DNA of 64,000 bases, taken from NCBI RefSeq assembly GCF_002631205.1, contig NZ_PDLO01000004.1:186001-250000 (forward strand), in the 5' to 3' direction. A program made the position numbers and the translations under genes. The notes under the pieces were generated by a model. That model was not told the DNA's origin and searched no databases. It was given only the letters and a program-made list of their open reading frames with translations. This document shows, in pieces, positions 56,101 through 63,483 of the stretch. Numbering within the stretch: position 1 is the first letter of the stretch; each line of letters begins with the position of its first letter. Source of the stretch: Neolewinella marina. Its GTDB lineage: Bacteria > Bacteroidota > Bacteroidia > Chitinophagales > Saprospiraceae.

Positions 56101-56585
56101 CTCAAGTAGTAATCCGGTCCGACGATTCTTTGGTAGTCACCAAAATTTCTACCCGTCTGCAGCAGGGAATCCGGGAGCATCATTTGAAATACCCGGTTGC
56201 CGTAAGTGATGCCTACATAGGGGAGGTTGAGTTTGTACTGATATCCTTCCAGCGAAATTTCCGTCCTGCCACCCCCCAAGCAGGCCACCACCCCTGCGAC
56301 GTCCCGCAGCCGCAGCCGGATGTAGTAGTCGCTTTCATTCTGCGTCGATTTCACGGTCATTCCGGCAACCGTGGCTGCGACTTCCTCCGCCGGCGGAGTT
56401 ATCCCGGTGGCTGACGCCCACTCCGTCAGTAGTGGGGCCCCGGGGAGGTAGGGGCCGGCCGGCATGTGGGACTGGGCATACGCCGGCGGATCGGTTTCGG
56501 CGGGTGAATCGGCACCCAGGCCGGAGGCGTACGCTGAAAGGATGAGGGTGGCCAGAAGGCAGGTGCGAAGTAATAGTGTGTTCAT
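50148..56585 (-). CDS. Giant T9SS-secreted multidomain surface protein
   Basis: The 2145-residue protein starts at ATG 56585 with a clear signal peptide (MNTLLLRTCLLATLILSAYA). It has fibronectin type III-like repeats near residues 205-400 (APKDLRATDATDDDTIRLTW) and carboxypeptidase-regulatory-like beta-sandwich repeats (GRVSGHVKSSLGAGVGGVTV). A long Ig-rich middle follows, then two repeats with RKGWNWISLNV and KAGWNWIGYPR. It ends in a type A T9SS tail (NVPNPAGRFTVLPFSL, LPAGVYTYRMTAG). Such proteins are exported by T9SS and cell-anchored or released; adhesion or matrix roles are likely. A strong terminator follows it. Confidence 0.85.
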   Translation of the reverse strand: MNTLLLRTCLLATLILSAYASGLGADSPAETDPPAYAQSHMPAGPYLPGAPLLTEWASATGITPPAEEVAATVAGMTVKSTQNESDYYIRLRLRDVAGVVACLGGGRTEISLEGYQYKLNLPYVGITYGNRVFQMMLPDSLLQTGRNFGDYQRIVGPDYYLSMFPRIKYECVGGFFLGQALGSTAGPIYADASDANITIGTSPLRAPKDLRATDATDDDTIRLTWTKGTDFPDNLHQYYVYRDGQFVTALPGTSRSYVDANVVSGQAYTYEVSTSVSQYGGKESSRSRDQGSTFAIDLVATDGTKYNATNLSWNNISTASDEIRIERSLPDGTEREEIAIVSSSAKGYNVTDGIPGVQYLFYVTPVGSGFLTDTDPGYSRPDGRVSGHVKSSLGAGVGGVTVTLTLLDSLPAGGGALPAGCAETYCTTTDIEGYYEFKDVYYHQSAEFSVKPSKGGTVVHEFSPVTASRTLSMSNKNAERVDFTDLTVFTAKGRITYPASPNGPACGVPGVTVLIDSTDHGIRTKRDGSWSYAIQQEGTYTFTPKFIHHRIETADGLPEVTLQVDGDRPGLDFIDRETDTLKVYVQNSCGEPLGSSATLQIYAANNCYNITRQTDSNGVLEVILPAREYSVKVIGVNDAGANGSNIMAQIGNIDQKIDLTVRDTSEVVRILEDTVYIEEETETLANGSTIITQAADTIPAGTRDTIRAEVRPELSFIYRSPLDISIDYDLSGVDTYTCDQDPIAVMEQGLAYTLTIDVKEILGTDCALDTGYLKIYDFVSDRGNEVTRVPIRNGIATYTVEAGEPNIAESAEHNHEKLLYIIPDVDLVPKKGVEFWFLVTGAKIITPSFITRSPEIPMLILHDPPGDNSYAYVEKGQSFSSFNTLEVETGGSAGAFANLVLGSATEAIFFKYALGLFADIKVVAGRDNRNRNGLTTTLTFNEKFSTSQLDNLTGEPGDVYIGAALNQEFSDAQHLTFDNCQIEIKEYPTISSIDFATTFVYTENHIKNSLLPTLGRLRQSILAIQADRELTEEEIYEANNLLRDSISWMNILAKNDAARGEEAVLVENISFSAGAPIYREESFDTVTEVSYEFAEYVNTDFAVGIALELKGGAWNKSKVGVMGSFRWSSTNTTGSRDERTRTVGYVLDDGDIGDFFSVDILRDKNYNVPAFNLKVGTTSCPQEPGTQARDRPEMVIFPPELNDVPRDGLANFVARIANRSESRETREYAVRVVSTTNPDGALIRLGGQIINNSPAHFFIPYNQTVDLNLSVTRGPLSSNYHDIQLMVYPPCEYDLWQDNGNLVNVDTFGFTVNFTTECSNIALKNIHDGWIVNSNSANLLPLTLSGYDLDNEKFEYVEVQIKKDGEGYHTAMRLEKEELAAIGANYDLQLDMSGYSDGGYQVRAAAFCGVNGHTYSSEKRGIIDRKSLAPYGIPTPNDGFLRPGQEISVAFDKDIDCNFDLYTPVVTLRRADTDEVIAVTTQCADRRLILQTTPHLTDRDELQGVRINATVNGLRDLNGNVQKYATAWSFLVNVKPVFWDPAPIYASGMEGRSHVVQGVLKNNSNLSKAFSLNKDDDALIHYPEWLTPQQQRGTLLPNGSYLLHFDVDPELTPGIYRDSIVALVDDKAVITAVTFELLAQTINWSFDPTDYDHDMTVVAQFSLDGTNDLLSTDSRDRIGAFVNGQIRGIAQIEYVEETRTYAAFLRVHSNEDGSGNGEEVTFRFWRALTGAEYGAVETLPFTSDAQRGSAATPFILHPQGQFQVIPLRKGWNWISLNVATDDMSREHLLQSLLNSTSGNDIVVKSMGQTSNYSAGSGWNGNLRQLQLGQGYLLHLSNAPDTLKVVGLPSANPLSVAVKAGWNWIGYPRLFPEPVNQVLNTLPSGNQDIVKGQNDFAIFEAGVGSWAGSLRQFMPGEGYKLRATGKGTIHHPAQKSLDYTVERGRYEYNMNVTGTFDAAALGEDAIDELRVVALVGGTPRGLAELIYCPGIGAYRAFLLVSGNREDVGQSIEFRVINEVTGAEYLANGEETTFALDDLVGSVDAPYPFFLSTTGLTDLEARGYGLGVNVPNPAGRFTVLPFSLPVAERVRLELIDVNGRSLRLITDAHYPAGDHRVEAELTDLPAGVYTYRMTAGDYERSRRMIVQ

Positions 56586-56955
56586 AGCGCTTTGAATTAG
56601 ATGGTTAGTGCAATATTTCACCGGGTGCGCAGCGTGGAGATTCCACGGTCGCAAGCCCCCGGGGCGGGGAATACGTACTGCTTTATGGTTCATTGTCGGC
56701 CCGCCAGGCGGCAGGGGTCGTTACCTCATCAGCAGAGACGGAAAGGGGGAAATGGGCGACTGCGGTCCGTTACCGTCTGGCAAATCCGTGATGCCATTCG
56801 CGCCGTTCATAGCATGATCATCGTTGTCCCCACAATATTGGGTTCCGCCGCCCCCACCCCCCCGGACTTATCCTACGAAGGCTTGCTACTATCGGACATG
56901 GCGCGATAAAAAGCTGGTACTTATCCTTCACGCTGCTTGCAGCATAAGTACCATC

Positions 56956-56984
56956 TTGCTGTATTTAAGCGGCTTATATATTGA
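56956..56984 (+). promoter_or_regulatory. Candidate promoter for the flavohaem operon
   Basis: TTG (56956-56958) and TATATTGA (56977-56984) are 18 bp apart, near the Bacteroidota TTG/TAnnTTTG pattern but with an imperfect -7. It follows the hairpin at 56916-56952 directly. A leader of about 300 bp would result. Confidence 0.35.
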
Positions 56985-57131
56985 AATAACCGCTCACAGC
57001 ACTCTCCCTTCCGTAGCCCTTCCGCCCGCAAATGCGAGTGATTTTGGGGTGGATTCCGATTGGGGCCCCGGCGCTTGCTTATCCTTGTCGTGGTCCGGAA
57101 ATGCCGTAAATGGCGGGCCAGCGGGGACGCC

Positions 57132-57193
57132 CTGGTTCCGGAGCTTCGCTCCGGGGTACCGCGAGCCTAGATCGCGAACCAAGCCCGCGAACC
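57132..57193. repeat. Palindromic repeat CCGGAGCTTCGCTCCGG, left copy
   Basis: GGTTCCGGAGCTTCGCTCCGG is followed by GCGAGCCTAGATCGCGAACC. The same two hairpin modules recur at 59246-59362, so copies lie on both sides of the flavohaem/cytochrome operon. Confidence 0.75.
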
Positions 57194-57287
57194 CACCCCG
57201 CCCACCCTACTGTTCAGTACCGTCGGCCGCGGAGAACCGGGGCTCCTGACGGACCGGGCTCTGCCCCCAAACCCCGAGCGCTCCCCT

Positions 57288-58604
57288 ATGAACAGAACCA
57301 TACTCGGTTTCCTCTGGCTGGCCCTTTACCTCCTCGTCGTGCTGGCGCCCATCGGGCTCATGCTGGTGCCGCCGGTTCCCAGCGGGCGGTCGTTTTGGGT
57401 GGAGCTGTCGGTGGCCCTGGGTTTCGTGGGACTTACCCAGATCGGCATCCAGTTCGTGCTCATCGCCCGCTTCAAGCCGCTGACCTACCCCTTCGGCATC
57501 GACGTGGTGCTGAAGTATCACCGGCAGATCGCGGTGGTGGCCCTGCTGTTCGTGCTCGTCCACCCGGTGCTGCTGCTCATGGAGCATCCGGCGCGGGTGG
57601 CCCTCCTCAATCCCCTCGGCGGCACCTACGCCAGCAAGTTCGGCCTCGGGGCGGTACTGCTGCTGCTGGCCCTGGTGGCCACCTCCATCTGGCGCGTGCG
57701 GCTGCGCATCCCTTACGAGACCTGGCGCGGCCTCCATACCGGACTCGGGGTGCTGGCCCTGGCCTTTTCCCAGGTGCACGTTTCCCTGGCCGGACTCTAC
57801 ATCAATACCCTCTGGAAGCAGATACTGTGGCTCGCCTCCAGCGGGATCCTGCTGTCACTCATCGTCTACCTGCGCCTCGTCAAGCCCTGGCTGCAGAAGC
57901 GCCGCCCCTGGCGGGTGGTCGGGGTACGGCCGGAGGGGGGCGGCACGGTCAACATCGACATCGAGGCGGTGGGCCACGACGGCTTTCGCTTCCACCCCGG
58001 ACAGTTCGCCTGGATCAAGGTGGGCGGCTCGCCCTACACCCTGGAGGAGCACCCCTTTTCCTTTGCCTCCAGCGCCGAGCAGACCACCCGGCTGTCGTTC
58101 GGGGTGAAGGCCCTGGGCGACTTCTCCGAACGCATGCAGCAGCTCGAGGCGGGCACCACGGTGTACATCGACGGTCCCCACGGGGCCTTCTCCATCGACC
58201 GCGCCCAGGCCCCGGGCTACGTTTTCATCGCGGGCGGCGTGGGCATCACCCCGATGATGAGCTTCCTCACCACCCTGGCCGACCGCGGCGACCCCCGCCC
58301 CATCCTGCTCATCTACAGCACCAATACGGAGTCTGAGCTGGCCTACAGCGACGAGATCGAGGCCCTGAAGGAGCGGCTCGACCTGGAGACGGTCTTCGTA
58401 CTCGACGAGCCGCCCCACGACTGGGCCGCCGAGGAGGGACAAGTCACAGGCGAACTGCTCGACCGCCGCCTGCCGAAGGAGCGCTTCGTACGCCGCTTCT
58501 TCATCTGTGGCCCTTCGCCCATGATGCAGGCCGTGGAGCGGGCCCTCCTCGACCACGGCGTACCCCAGTCGCACATCTACCTGGAAGAATTCGCCCTGGC
58601 CTGA
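57288..58604 (+). CDS. Ferric-reductase-like flavohaem membrane oxidoreductase
   Basis: The 438-residue protein has about six N-terminal membrane helices with conserved His residues for haem (KYHRQIAVVALLFVLVHPVL, GLHTGLGVLALAFSQVH). An FAD-binding domain (HPGQFAWIKV, LEEHPFSFAS, YIDGPHGAFSI) and an NAD(P)-binding domain (IAGGVGITPMMSFL, FFICGPSPMMQAVERAL) follow. It should move electrons from NAD(P)H through FAD and haem across the membrane to an outside acceptor. A c-type cytochrome gene follows 22 bp later and may be that acceptor. The acceptor identity is inference. Confidence 0.88.
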   Translation: MNRTILGFLWLALYLLVVLAPIGLMLVPPVPSGRSFWVELSVALGFVGLTQIGIQFVLIARFKPLTYPFGIDVVLKYHRQIAVVALLFVLVHPVLLLMEHPARVALLNPLGGTYASKFGLGAVLLLLALVATSIWRVRLRIPYETWRGLHTGLGVLALAFSQVHVSLAGLYINTLWKQILWLASSGILLSLIVYLRLVKPWLQKRRPWRVVGVRPEGGGTVNIDIEAVGHDGFRFHPGQFAWIKVGGSPYTLEEHPFSFASSAEQTTRLSFGVKALGDFSERMQQLEAGTTVYIDGPHGAFSIDRAQAPGYVFIAGGVGITPMMSFLTTLADRGDPRPILLIYSTNTESELAYSDEIEALKERLDLETVFVLDEPPHDWAAEEGQVTGELLDRRLPKERFVRRFFICGPSPMMQAVERALLDHGVPQSHIYLEEFALA

Positions 58605-58626
58605 ACCCTTTCCTCAATCCCCCGTC

Positions 58627-59244
58627 ATGCGCCACATTCTCGCCCACATCTTCACCTACGCCCTGGCCATCGGCCTGGTGGTCGGTGCCGTGATCTTCGC
58701 CTGGGCCCGCAGCGAGCAGCTGGTGATCGCGCGGGAAGCGGACGTGGAGCCCCGGGTCCTCGACCGGGATACCGACCTCGCCTCCCCCGACTGGCTGGCC
58801 TTCGGCGAACGGACCTACCGCGTCAGTTGCCAGAACTGCCATACCGTCGACGGCTCAGGGCGCGGCATGTACCCCCCGATCCAGCGCATGGCGGCCCACC
58901 TGCGGGCCGGGGGCGGGCGCGACTACCTCATCAACGTCACCCTCTACGGCCTCTACACCGCCACCTACGGTGCCCCCATGCCCCCGATGCCGGAGCTCAG
59001 CGACGCTGAAGTGGCCGCCGTCACCAATTACATCCTGCTGCAGTTTGCCGGCGAAGCGCAGGAGCCGGACACCACCCGGCTGATCCGGCCCGCCGACGTG
59101 TCCGCCCAGCGCGGTCTACACCTCAGCGAGTGGGACGTGGCCGATAGCCGCCCCGCCATCCCCTCCGCCGAAGCCCTCGGCCGCGGCGTGCGGGTGAACA
59201 TCACCACCGACGCCCCCGCCGTACCGGAGGGGAAGGATGAGTAG
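58627..59244 (+). CDS. Membrane-anchored monohaem cytochrome c
   Basis: The 205-residue protein has an N-terminal membrane helix (about 8-27) and a haem c site CQNCH (68-72), with the likely distal Met in PMPPMPELSDAEVAAVTNYI. A 50-residue Thr/Pro-rich tail follows the haem domain. It is co-transcribed with the flavohaem reductase and probably receives or passes on its electrons on the outer side of the membrane. Confidence 0.88.
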   Translation: MRHILAHIFTYALAIGLVVGAVIFAWARSEQLVIAREADVEPRVLDRDTDLASPDWLAFGERTYRVSCQNCHTVDGSGRGMYPPIQRMAAHLRAGGGRDYLINVTLYGLYTATYGAPMPPMPELSDAEVAAVTNYILLQFAGEAQEPDTTRLIRPADVSAQRGLHLSEWDVADSRPAIPSAEALGRGVRVNITTDAPAVPEGKDE

Positions 59245-59245
59245 G

Positions 59246-59362
59246 CTGGTTCCGGAGCTTCGCTCCGGATTATTGTGCGGCTCCGCGGACGTGATGACCG
59301 CGAGCTTAGCTCGCGAACCAGCCCAACCCGAGACGTGATGACCGCAAGCCAAGCTCGCGAAC
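59246..59362. repeat. Palindromic repeats CCGGAGCTTCGCTCCGG and CGCGAGCTTAGCTCGCG, right copy
   Basis: GGTTCCGGAGCTTCGCTCCGG begins at 59249; CGCGAGCTTAGCTCGCG (59299-59315) is a perfect 8-bp stem, and a diverged further copy ends near 59362. It fills the gap between convergent genes and may terminate both. It pairs with the copy at 57132-57193. Confidence 0.78.
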
Positions 59363-59371
59363 CACCCCCCC

Positions 59372-60478
59372 TCACCGGCTCTGCTCCAGGATGATGCTCA
59401 GCCGCGCCACCCAGTTGGCCAGCGCGACCAGCCCGCAGATTTCAATGATCTCCTCCTTTTTCAGACCGGCTACGAACCTCCGCGCCGTGTACTGGATATC
59501 GGGCACCTTGTAGTTGACCGTATCCCGGGCAAAGTGGATGAACCGGGCTTCAAAAGGCGTCAGTTGGTCGGAGCTCAGGTACCTGAGCAGGTGGTCGATA
59601 TCATCCCGCCGCCAGCCCTCCAACTCCATCAGTTGCCGGCCTTCGGTGGTACACACCGGGCAGTTGAGTGCTTGGGCCACGACCACGAACGTCAGGGCTT
59701 TCGTCCGGCGGGAAAGGTGGGGGGATTGCCAGCATTCCTCGAGGATACATTCCAGCATGGGGGCCGTGGGGGAGCCGTGGAGGGCATCAATCAATTTTCC
59801 ACCCAGCCTGGGGGTACCCGGTTGGGCCGCCCGCGGCTGGAACTTGCTTACGTTCTTGCGTTGGGCCCGGGTGATGAACTTCTCTAGCAATACCCTTACC
59901 AGGGGCCGCAACAGCCGGCTGAGGGGGTTCTTTTCCAGCTGCTCGATATCGTTCGGGGGGATGGCGAGAATGGTGGCCAGGCGGTTGCTGTAGCAGGCGT
60001 TGGTGGCCACGTAAGCCACTTCGGCAATCGCCTCCCGGCTGTATCCTGCCCCGGCCAGCCCGGCCAGGTCGCTGGCGTCCGGCCGCGGATCGGAGCGGGC
60101 GCACTTGCGGGCGAAGGACAGGGCCGTCAAGGTGCGTTCATCCAGCTCCGACTGGTAGAGGTCCTCTTCCAGTTGACTGATGCGTTTCTCGGAATAGCCC
60201 GTCAGGCGCAGGATGGAACGGGTGGCCCCGTAACAGTGGCGGCAGGAGTTTTCCATGCTGACGATCAGAGTGATCAGGTCCGTCAGGCGACCAGAAATGT
60301 GTGCTACCTGCTGCATATTGGTGGCCAAGGTCCAGGCCACCCAGGGAACGGGAACCAGGTAGGCGATGCTGTTGAGCGGAAAGCCCAGGTGGTTACGGAT
60401 CTCCCGCTCAACCTCGGTATTGGGCGTGGGGGCCACCAAAGGAGTGTCACACCAGTCGATTTCCGCCAAGGATCCCAT
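59372..60478 (-). CDS. Double AhpD-like (carboxymuconolactone decarboxylase-fold) protein, paralogue A
   Basis: The 368-residue protein contains two AhpD-like domains: the first with CRHC (Cys79, Cys82), the second with CPVC (Cys273, Cys276). Both lack the His expected four residues after the second Cys in AhpD, so classical peroxidase-reductase activity is doubtful. The N-terminal IDWCDTPLVAPTP and the closing CGLVALANWVARLSIILEQS are nearly identical to the paralogue at 61434-62546. ATG 60478 is the start that aligns with that paralogue. It lies 173 bp after the cyclase gene on the same strand and may have its own promoter. Confidence 0.78.
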   Translation of the reverse strand: MGSLAEIDWCDTPLVAPTPNTEVEREIRNHLGFPLNSIAYLVPVPWVAWTLATNMQQVAHISGRLTDLITLIVSMENSCRHCYGATRSILRLTGYSEKRISQLEEDLYQSELDERTLTALSFARKCARSDPRPDASDLAGLAGAGYSREAIAEVAYVATNACYSNRLATILAIPPNDIEQLEKNPLSRLLRPLVRVLLEKFITRAQRKNVSKFQPRAAQPGTPRLGGKLIDALHGSPTAPMLECILEECWQSPHLSRRTKALTFVVVAQALNCPVCTTEGRQLMELEGWRRDDIDHLLRYLSSDQLTPFEARFIHFARDTVNYKVPDIQYTARRFVAGLKKEEIIEICGLVALANWVARLSIILEQSR

Positions 60479-60651
60479 ATGCCAACTGGATTTGGGTGAT
60501 TGAATCCGGGATGTGCCACCGGCCGTTTCCCGGGGTCCGGGCCTCCTCCTGCGCAAGCTGCCCGTCCATTCCGCCCTCTCCTAAGATAATCCCCCGCGGC
60601 CAGAGTTGCCAGCCCGGAGTAGCCCATGTTCCTGATCCGGTGCCGGAAGGC

Positions 60652-61437
60652 TCAGGGGCGATCCGCGTAGGACTCAACGGTAAAAAGCGTCAGGGCTTCC
60701 CGTTTGCCCTTTACCGTGATGGGGGGCAGCTCCCGGACGCGGAACTTCTCGTCCAGTTGCTGACGTATTGCCTGACTGATCAGGATGTCGACCTGGTGAA
60801 AACGGGTCTGCGCCTCGATGCGGGCGGCGGTATTCACCGCATCGCCGATCACGGTGAACTCCATCAGTTGCTGGTTGCCGATCACGCCGGCGACTACCGG
60901 TCCGCAGTGAATGCCGATCCCGATTTCCAGGGGGTCAAGATTCCTGCTCTCCAGGGAGGCGTTGTAGTCTTTCAGCGCGGCACGCATGGCCAGGGCGGCC
61001 CACACCGCGTCCAGGGCATGCCAGCGGTTGGAATGGGGGGTGCCGAACAGCGCCATCAGCCCGTCGCCAATGAATTTGGATACGTAGCCGCGGTGTTGAC
61101 TGATCGCCAGGCTCATGCACTCAAAATATCCGTTGAGCACCTCAACCAGTTGCTCCGCCTCCATCCGCTCGGCCAGCTTCGTGAATCCCACAATATCCAC
61201 GAACATGATGCTTACTTCCTGCCGCTCTCCGTGGATGGAGATCCCCTGACGGATGATTTCTTCCACTACCCGGCGGGGGGCAAAGCGGTGAAAGGCCATT
61301 TGCACCTGTTGCAGTTCCAGGGAGGCCGAGTTCAGGGCCGCCCGCAACCGGCCGATCCTGCGCCGGGCACGGACCAGCAAAAACGCAAGCAGCAGCACCA
61401 GGGCGACGGCCAGGAGGATGGGGAGCACCGCGTTCAT
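60652..61437 (-). CDS. Membrane-anchored class III adenylate cyclase
   Basis: The 261-residue protein has one membrane helix (about 5-23), a short coiled linker (about 30-60) and a class III cyclase domain. Metal residues are Asp81 and Asp125; Lys121 (SKFIGDG) and Thr195 (EFTVIGD) set ATP specificity of the Lys/Thr kind found in many bacterial, sometimes bicarbonate-responsive, cyclases; Asn202 and Arg206 are the transition-state residues. No sensor domain is visible, so input may come from the AhpD-like partner. Its ATG overlaps the stop of the upstream AhpD-like gene by 4 bp, indicating coupled translation. Confidence 0.9.
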   Translation of the reverse strand: MNAVLPILLAVALVLLLAFLLVRARRRIGRLRAALNSASLELQQVQMAFHRFAPRRVVEEIIRQGISIHGERQEVSIMFVDIVGFTKLAERMEAEQLVEVLNGYFECMSLAISQHRGYVSKFIGDGLMALFGTPHSNRWHALDAVWAALAMRAALKDYNASLESRNLDPLEIGIGIHCGPVVAGVIGNQQLMEFTVIGDAVNTAARIEAQTRFHQVDILISQAIRQQLDEKFRVRELPPITVKGKREALTLFTVESYADRP

Positions 61438-62546
61438 GCCGTTTCGCTTTGCTCCAGGATGATACTCAGGCGGGCCACCCAGTTGGCCAGGGCCACGAGG
61501 CCGCAGAGCTCAATGATTTCCTCTTTTCCCATACCCGTAAGGAATCTCCGGGCCACGAACTGGATATCCGGCACCTGGTAATTGACCGTATCCCGCGCAA
61601 AATGGATGAAGCTGGATTCAAATCCGTTCAGTGCATCCGAACTCAGATAGGTCTGCAGGTGGTCGATGTCCTCCTGGAGCAATCCCTCGCTTTTCAATAG
61701 CTGACTGGCCTCGGCGGTACAAACGGGGCAGTTGAGGGTGCGGGCGATGATGGCGAAAGCCAGGGCCTTGGTCCGTGTTGCGGTGTGGGGCGAATGCCAG
61801 CATCCGTTGAGTATACTTTGCAGCACGTCGGCCGTGGGGGAGCCTTGCAGTGCATTGACCAGCCGGCCTCCGAAGGGAACGCCCTGCGGATTACCGGGCG
61901 CGGATGCATACTTGCGGATATTCCTTTTCCTGGCCCGGTTGAGGAATTTCCGGAACCCGATGGCCACCAGGGGCCGGAACAGCCGCGTAAGCAGGCTATT
62001 GTCCTGGTCTTCGATCCCGTCGGGGGGGATAGCCAGCAGGGTGGCCAGGCGGTTGCTGTAGCAGGTATTGGTGGCCACGTACGCTACCTCCGCTACGGCT
62101 ACCCGGCTTAACCCGACGCGTTCGAGAACCTCGAGGTCGCGGGCGTCCGGGCGGGGATCGGCGCGGGCGCACTTCCGGGAGAAGTCCAGTACCGCCTTAC
62201 TCCTTTCATCGAGTTTTGCGTGGAAGAAGTCCTCCTCCAGTTCACTGATGCGGTTTTGGGAGTAACCCGTCAGCCGCAGGATGGAGCGCGTGGCCCCGTA
62301 ACAGTGGCGGCAGGAATTTTCCATACTGACGACCAGGGTGATCAGGTCTGCCAGTCGGCTCGGAATATGGGCCACCGGCTGAATCTTGGTGGCAAACGAC
62401 CAGGCCACCCAGGGGACGGGCGCCAGGTAGGGAATGCTCGTCAGGGAAAGCCCCAGCTGCCGGCGGATCTCCTGCTCGACAAGCGTACCCCGCGTGGGTG
62501 CCACCAAAGGGGTTTCACACCACTCGATCTGGTCTACGATTGCCAT
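61434..62546 (-). CDS. Double AhpD-like (carboxymuconolactone decarboxylase-fold) protein, paralogue B
   Basis: The 370-residue protein is a close paralogue of the product of 59372-60478, with CRHC (79-82) and CPVC (273-276) at the same positions. It again lacks the AhpD His after each CxxC. The two CxxC pairs could form redox-active disulfides. Translation is coupled to the following adenylate cyclase by a 4-bp overlap, suggesting a redox or peroxide sensor that feeds cAMP signalling; this link is inference. The 415-bp region upstream holds no gene except the divergent promoter at about 62777. Confidence 0.8.
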   Translation of the reverse strand: MAIVDQIEWCETPLVAPTRGTLVEQEIRRQLGLSLTSIPYLAPVPWVAWSFATKIQPVAHIPSRLADLITLVVSMENSCRHCYGATRSILRLTGYSQNRISELEEDFFHAKLDERSKAVLDFSRKCARADPRPDARDLEVLERVGLSRVAVAEVAYVATNTCYSNRLATLLAIPPDGIEDQDNSLLTRLFRPLVAIGFRKFLNRARKRNIRKYASAPGNPQGVPFGGRLVNALQGSPTADVLQSILNGCWHSPHTATRTKALAFAIIARTLNCPVCTAEASQLLKSEGLLQEDIDHLQTYLSSDALNGFESSFIHFARDTVNYQVPDIQFVARRFLTGMGKEEIIELCGLVALANWVARLSIILEQSETA

Positions 62547-62776
62547 GGCCTTGCCGAAGGTGAATCAGGAAATCCGGGGTAGCTCACGGGTGGGGTATTG
62601 TGCTGGAAAATGGGGCGGCGGCGGCAAGGCCCCGGTTCTTTCCCGGTAGCCCGTCGCTTCGGGGTCCGGAGTTCTTCCCCTAAGATAGTCCGCTACGGCT
62701 GGATTCCCCGGGCTCCTGCGCCCCGCCGCCAATCACACGTTCCAACAAATATGCGCAAACACAACCCCGCCCAACC

Positions 62777-62807
62777 TTGCTATTACGGGTGACGGGGCGT
62801 ATATTAG
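62777..62807 (+). promoter_or_regulatory. Bacteroidota-type promoter for the RiPP precursor
   Basis: TTG (62777-62779) and TATATTAG (62800-62807) are 20 bp apart, within the usual range for the Bacteroidota TTG-n-TAnnTTTG promoter, with one mismatch in the -7. It would drive the precursor gene from a leader of about 145 bases. Confidence 0.5.
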
Positions 62808-62961
62808 ACAAAACAGCATATGCTTACCCCCCAACAATCCGGGTGAGCCATCCCAGGGCGTGCACACCAGCCCGTCCTACCCTTTTCTCCGCCCCATACA
62901 AAACCACATACACCATCACCTGTCCAGCGCCGGTCGCCCCGGTGCCCAACACCCGTATGCC

Positions 62962-63483
62962 ATGGCCAAGCGATCATCCAGCAAGAATGTCGACCTGAAA
63001 CCCGATCTCTCCGACAAGGACCTCCGGGGCGGCGGCCGCGACCACATCGTTATCCACGGCATCGTCGGGGAAGAGGAGGACGGCCGCGTAAAGGTGTACC
63101 TCAACTACGAACTCGACGCCTACGTGATGCTGCCCACGAAGCACATTACCTCCCGCGAGCGCACCAAGGACGACACCGGCGTCGAACTGAGCATCCTGCA
63201 CTTCGACAAGAACGTGAAAGTGGAAGTGGTTCGGGTAACCCGCGATCAGGTGGAATCCGACTTCCTGGAGGAAGCCCTGATGACCGCCTCCTCGGGGCAG
63301 TACCCCTCCGCGGACAGCCACCTGATTGCCTTCACCCCGGCCACGCCCACCATCACCCGCACCATCACCCTGGCCACCAAGTACCTCTGCACCAAGTCGG
63401 CCTGCCGCGTTACTGTGGTGTGTACCCTGGTGTGTACCGTGATCTGTCCCAAGCCCTGGACCAAAAACTGGTTCTGCCCTTGA
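62962..63483 (+). CDS. Candidate lanthipeptide-type RiPP precursor
   Basis: The 173-residue protein has a charged, acidic leader-like domain (about 1-115; VKVYLNYELDAYVMLPT, LSILHFDKNVKVEVVRV) and a C-terminal tail with no charge pattern of a folded protein but many Thr and Cys. The tail holds Cys143, 148, 154, 158, 162 and 172, about twelve Thr and one Ser after residue 122. The run RVTVVCTLVCTVICP has three T-x2-C units, ideal for (methyl)lanthionine rings. I chose ATG 62962 (MAKRSSSKNV), since upstream frame is not protein-like. The following kinase-like gene overlaps the stop codon, supporting co-translation with a modifying enzyme. Confidence 0.7.
   Translation: MAKRSSSKNVDLKPDLSDKDLRGGGRDHIVIHGIVGEEEDGRVKVYLNYELDAYVMLPTKHITSRERTKDDTGVELSILHFDKNVKVEVVRVTRDQVESDFLEEALMTASSGQYPSADSHLIAFTPATPTITRTITLATKYLCTKSACRVTVVCTLVCTVICPKPWTKNWFCP

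Larger units (their letters stand above)
56586..57287. other. 702-bp divergent intergenic region with a hairpin
   Basis: No gene was found. GGTACTTAT (56916-56924) pairs with ATAAGTACC (56944-56952), and GCTGC-TT-GCAGC nests inside, a stable hairpin about 340 bp before the flavohaem gene. The region near 56600-56800 presumably holds the promoter of the giant T9SS gene, but I could not place it. Confidence 0.5.

Noticed and set aside
56586-57287. Short plus-strand frames in the gap before the flavohaem gene
   Set aside because: Low-complexity Pro/Ser-rich translations spanning hairpin repeats; no start context or homology.
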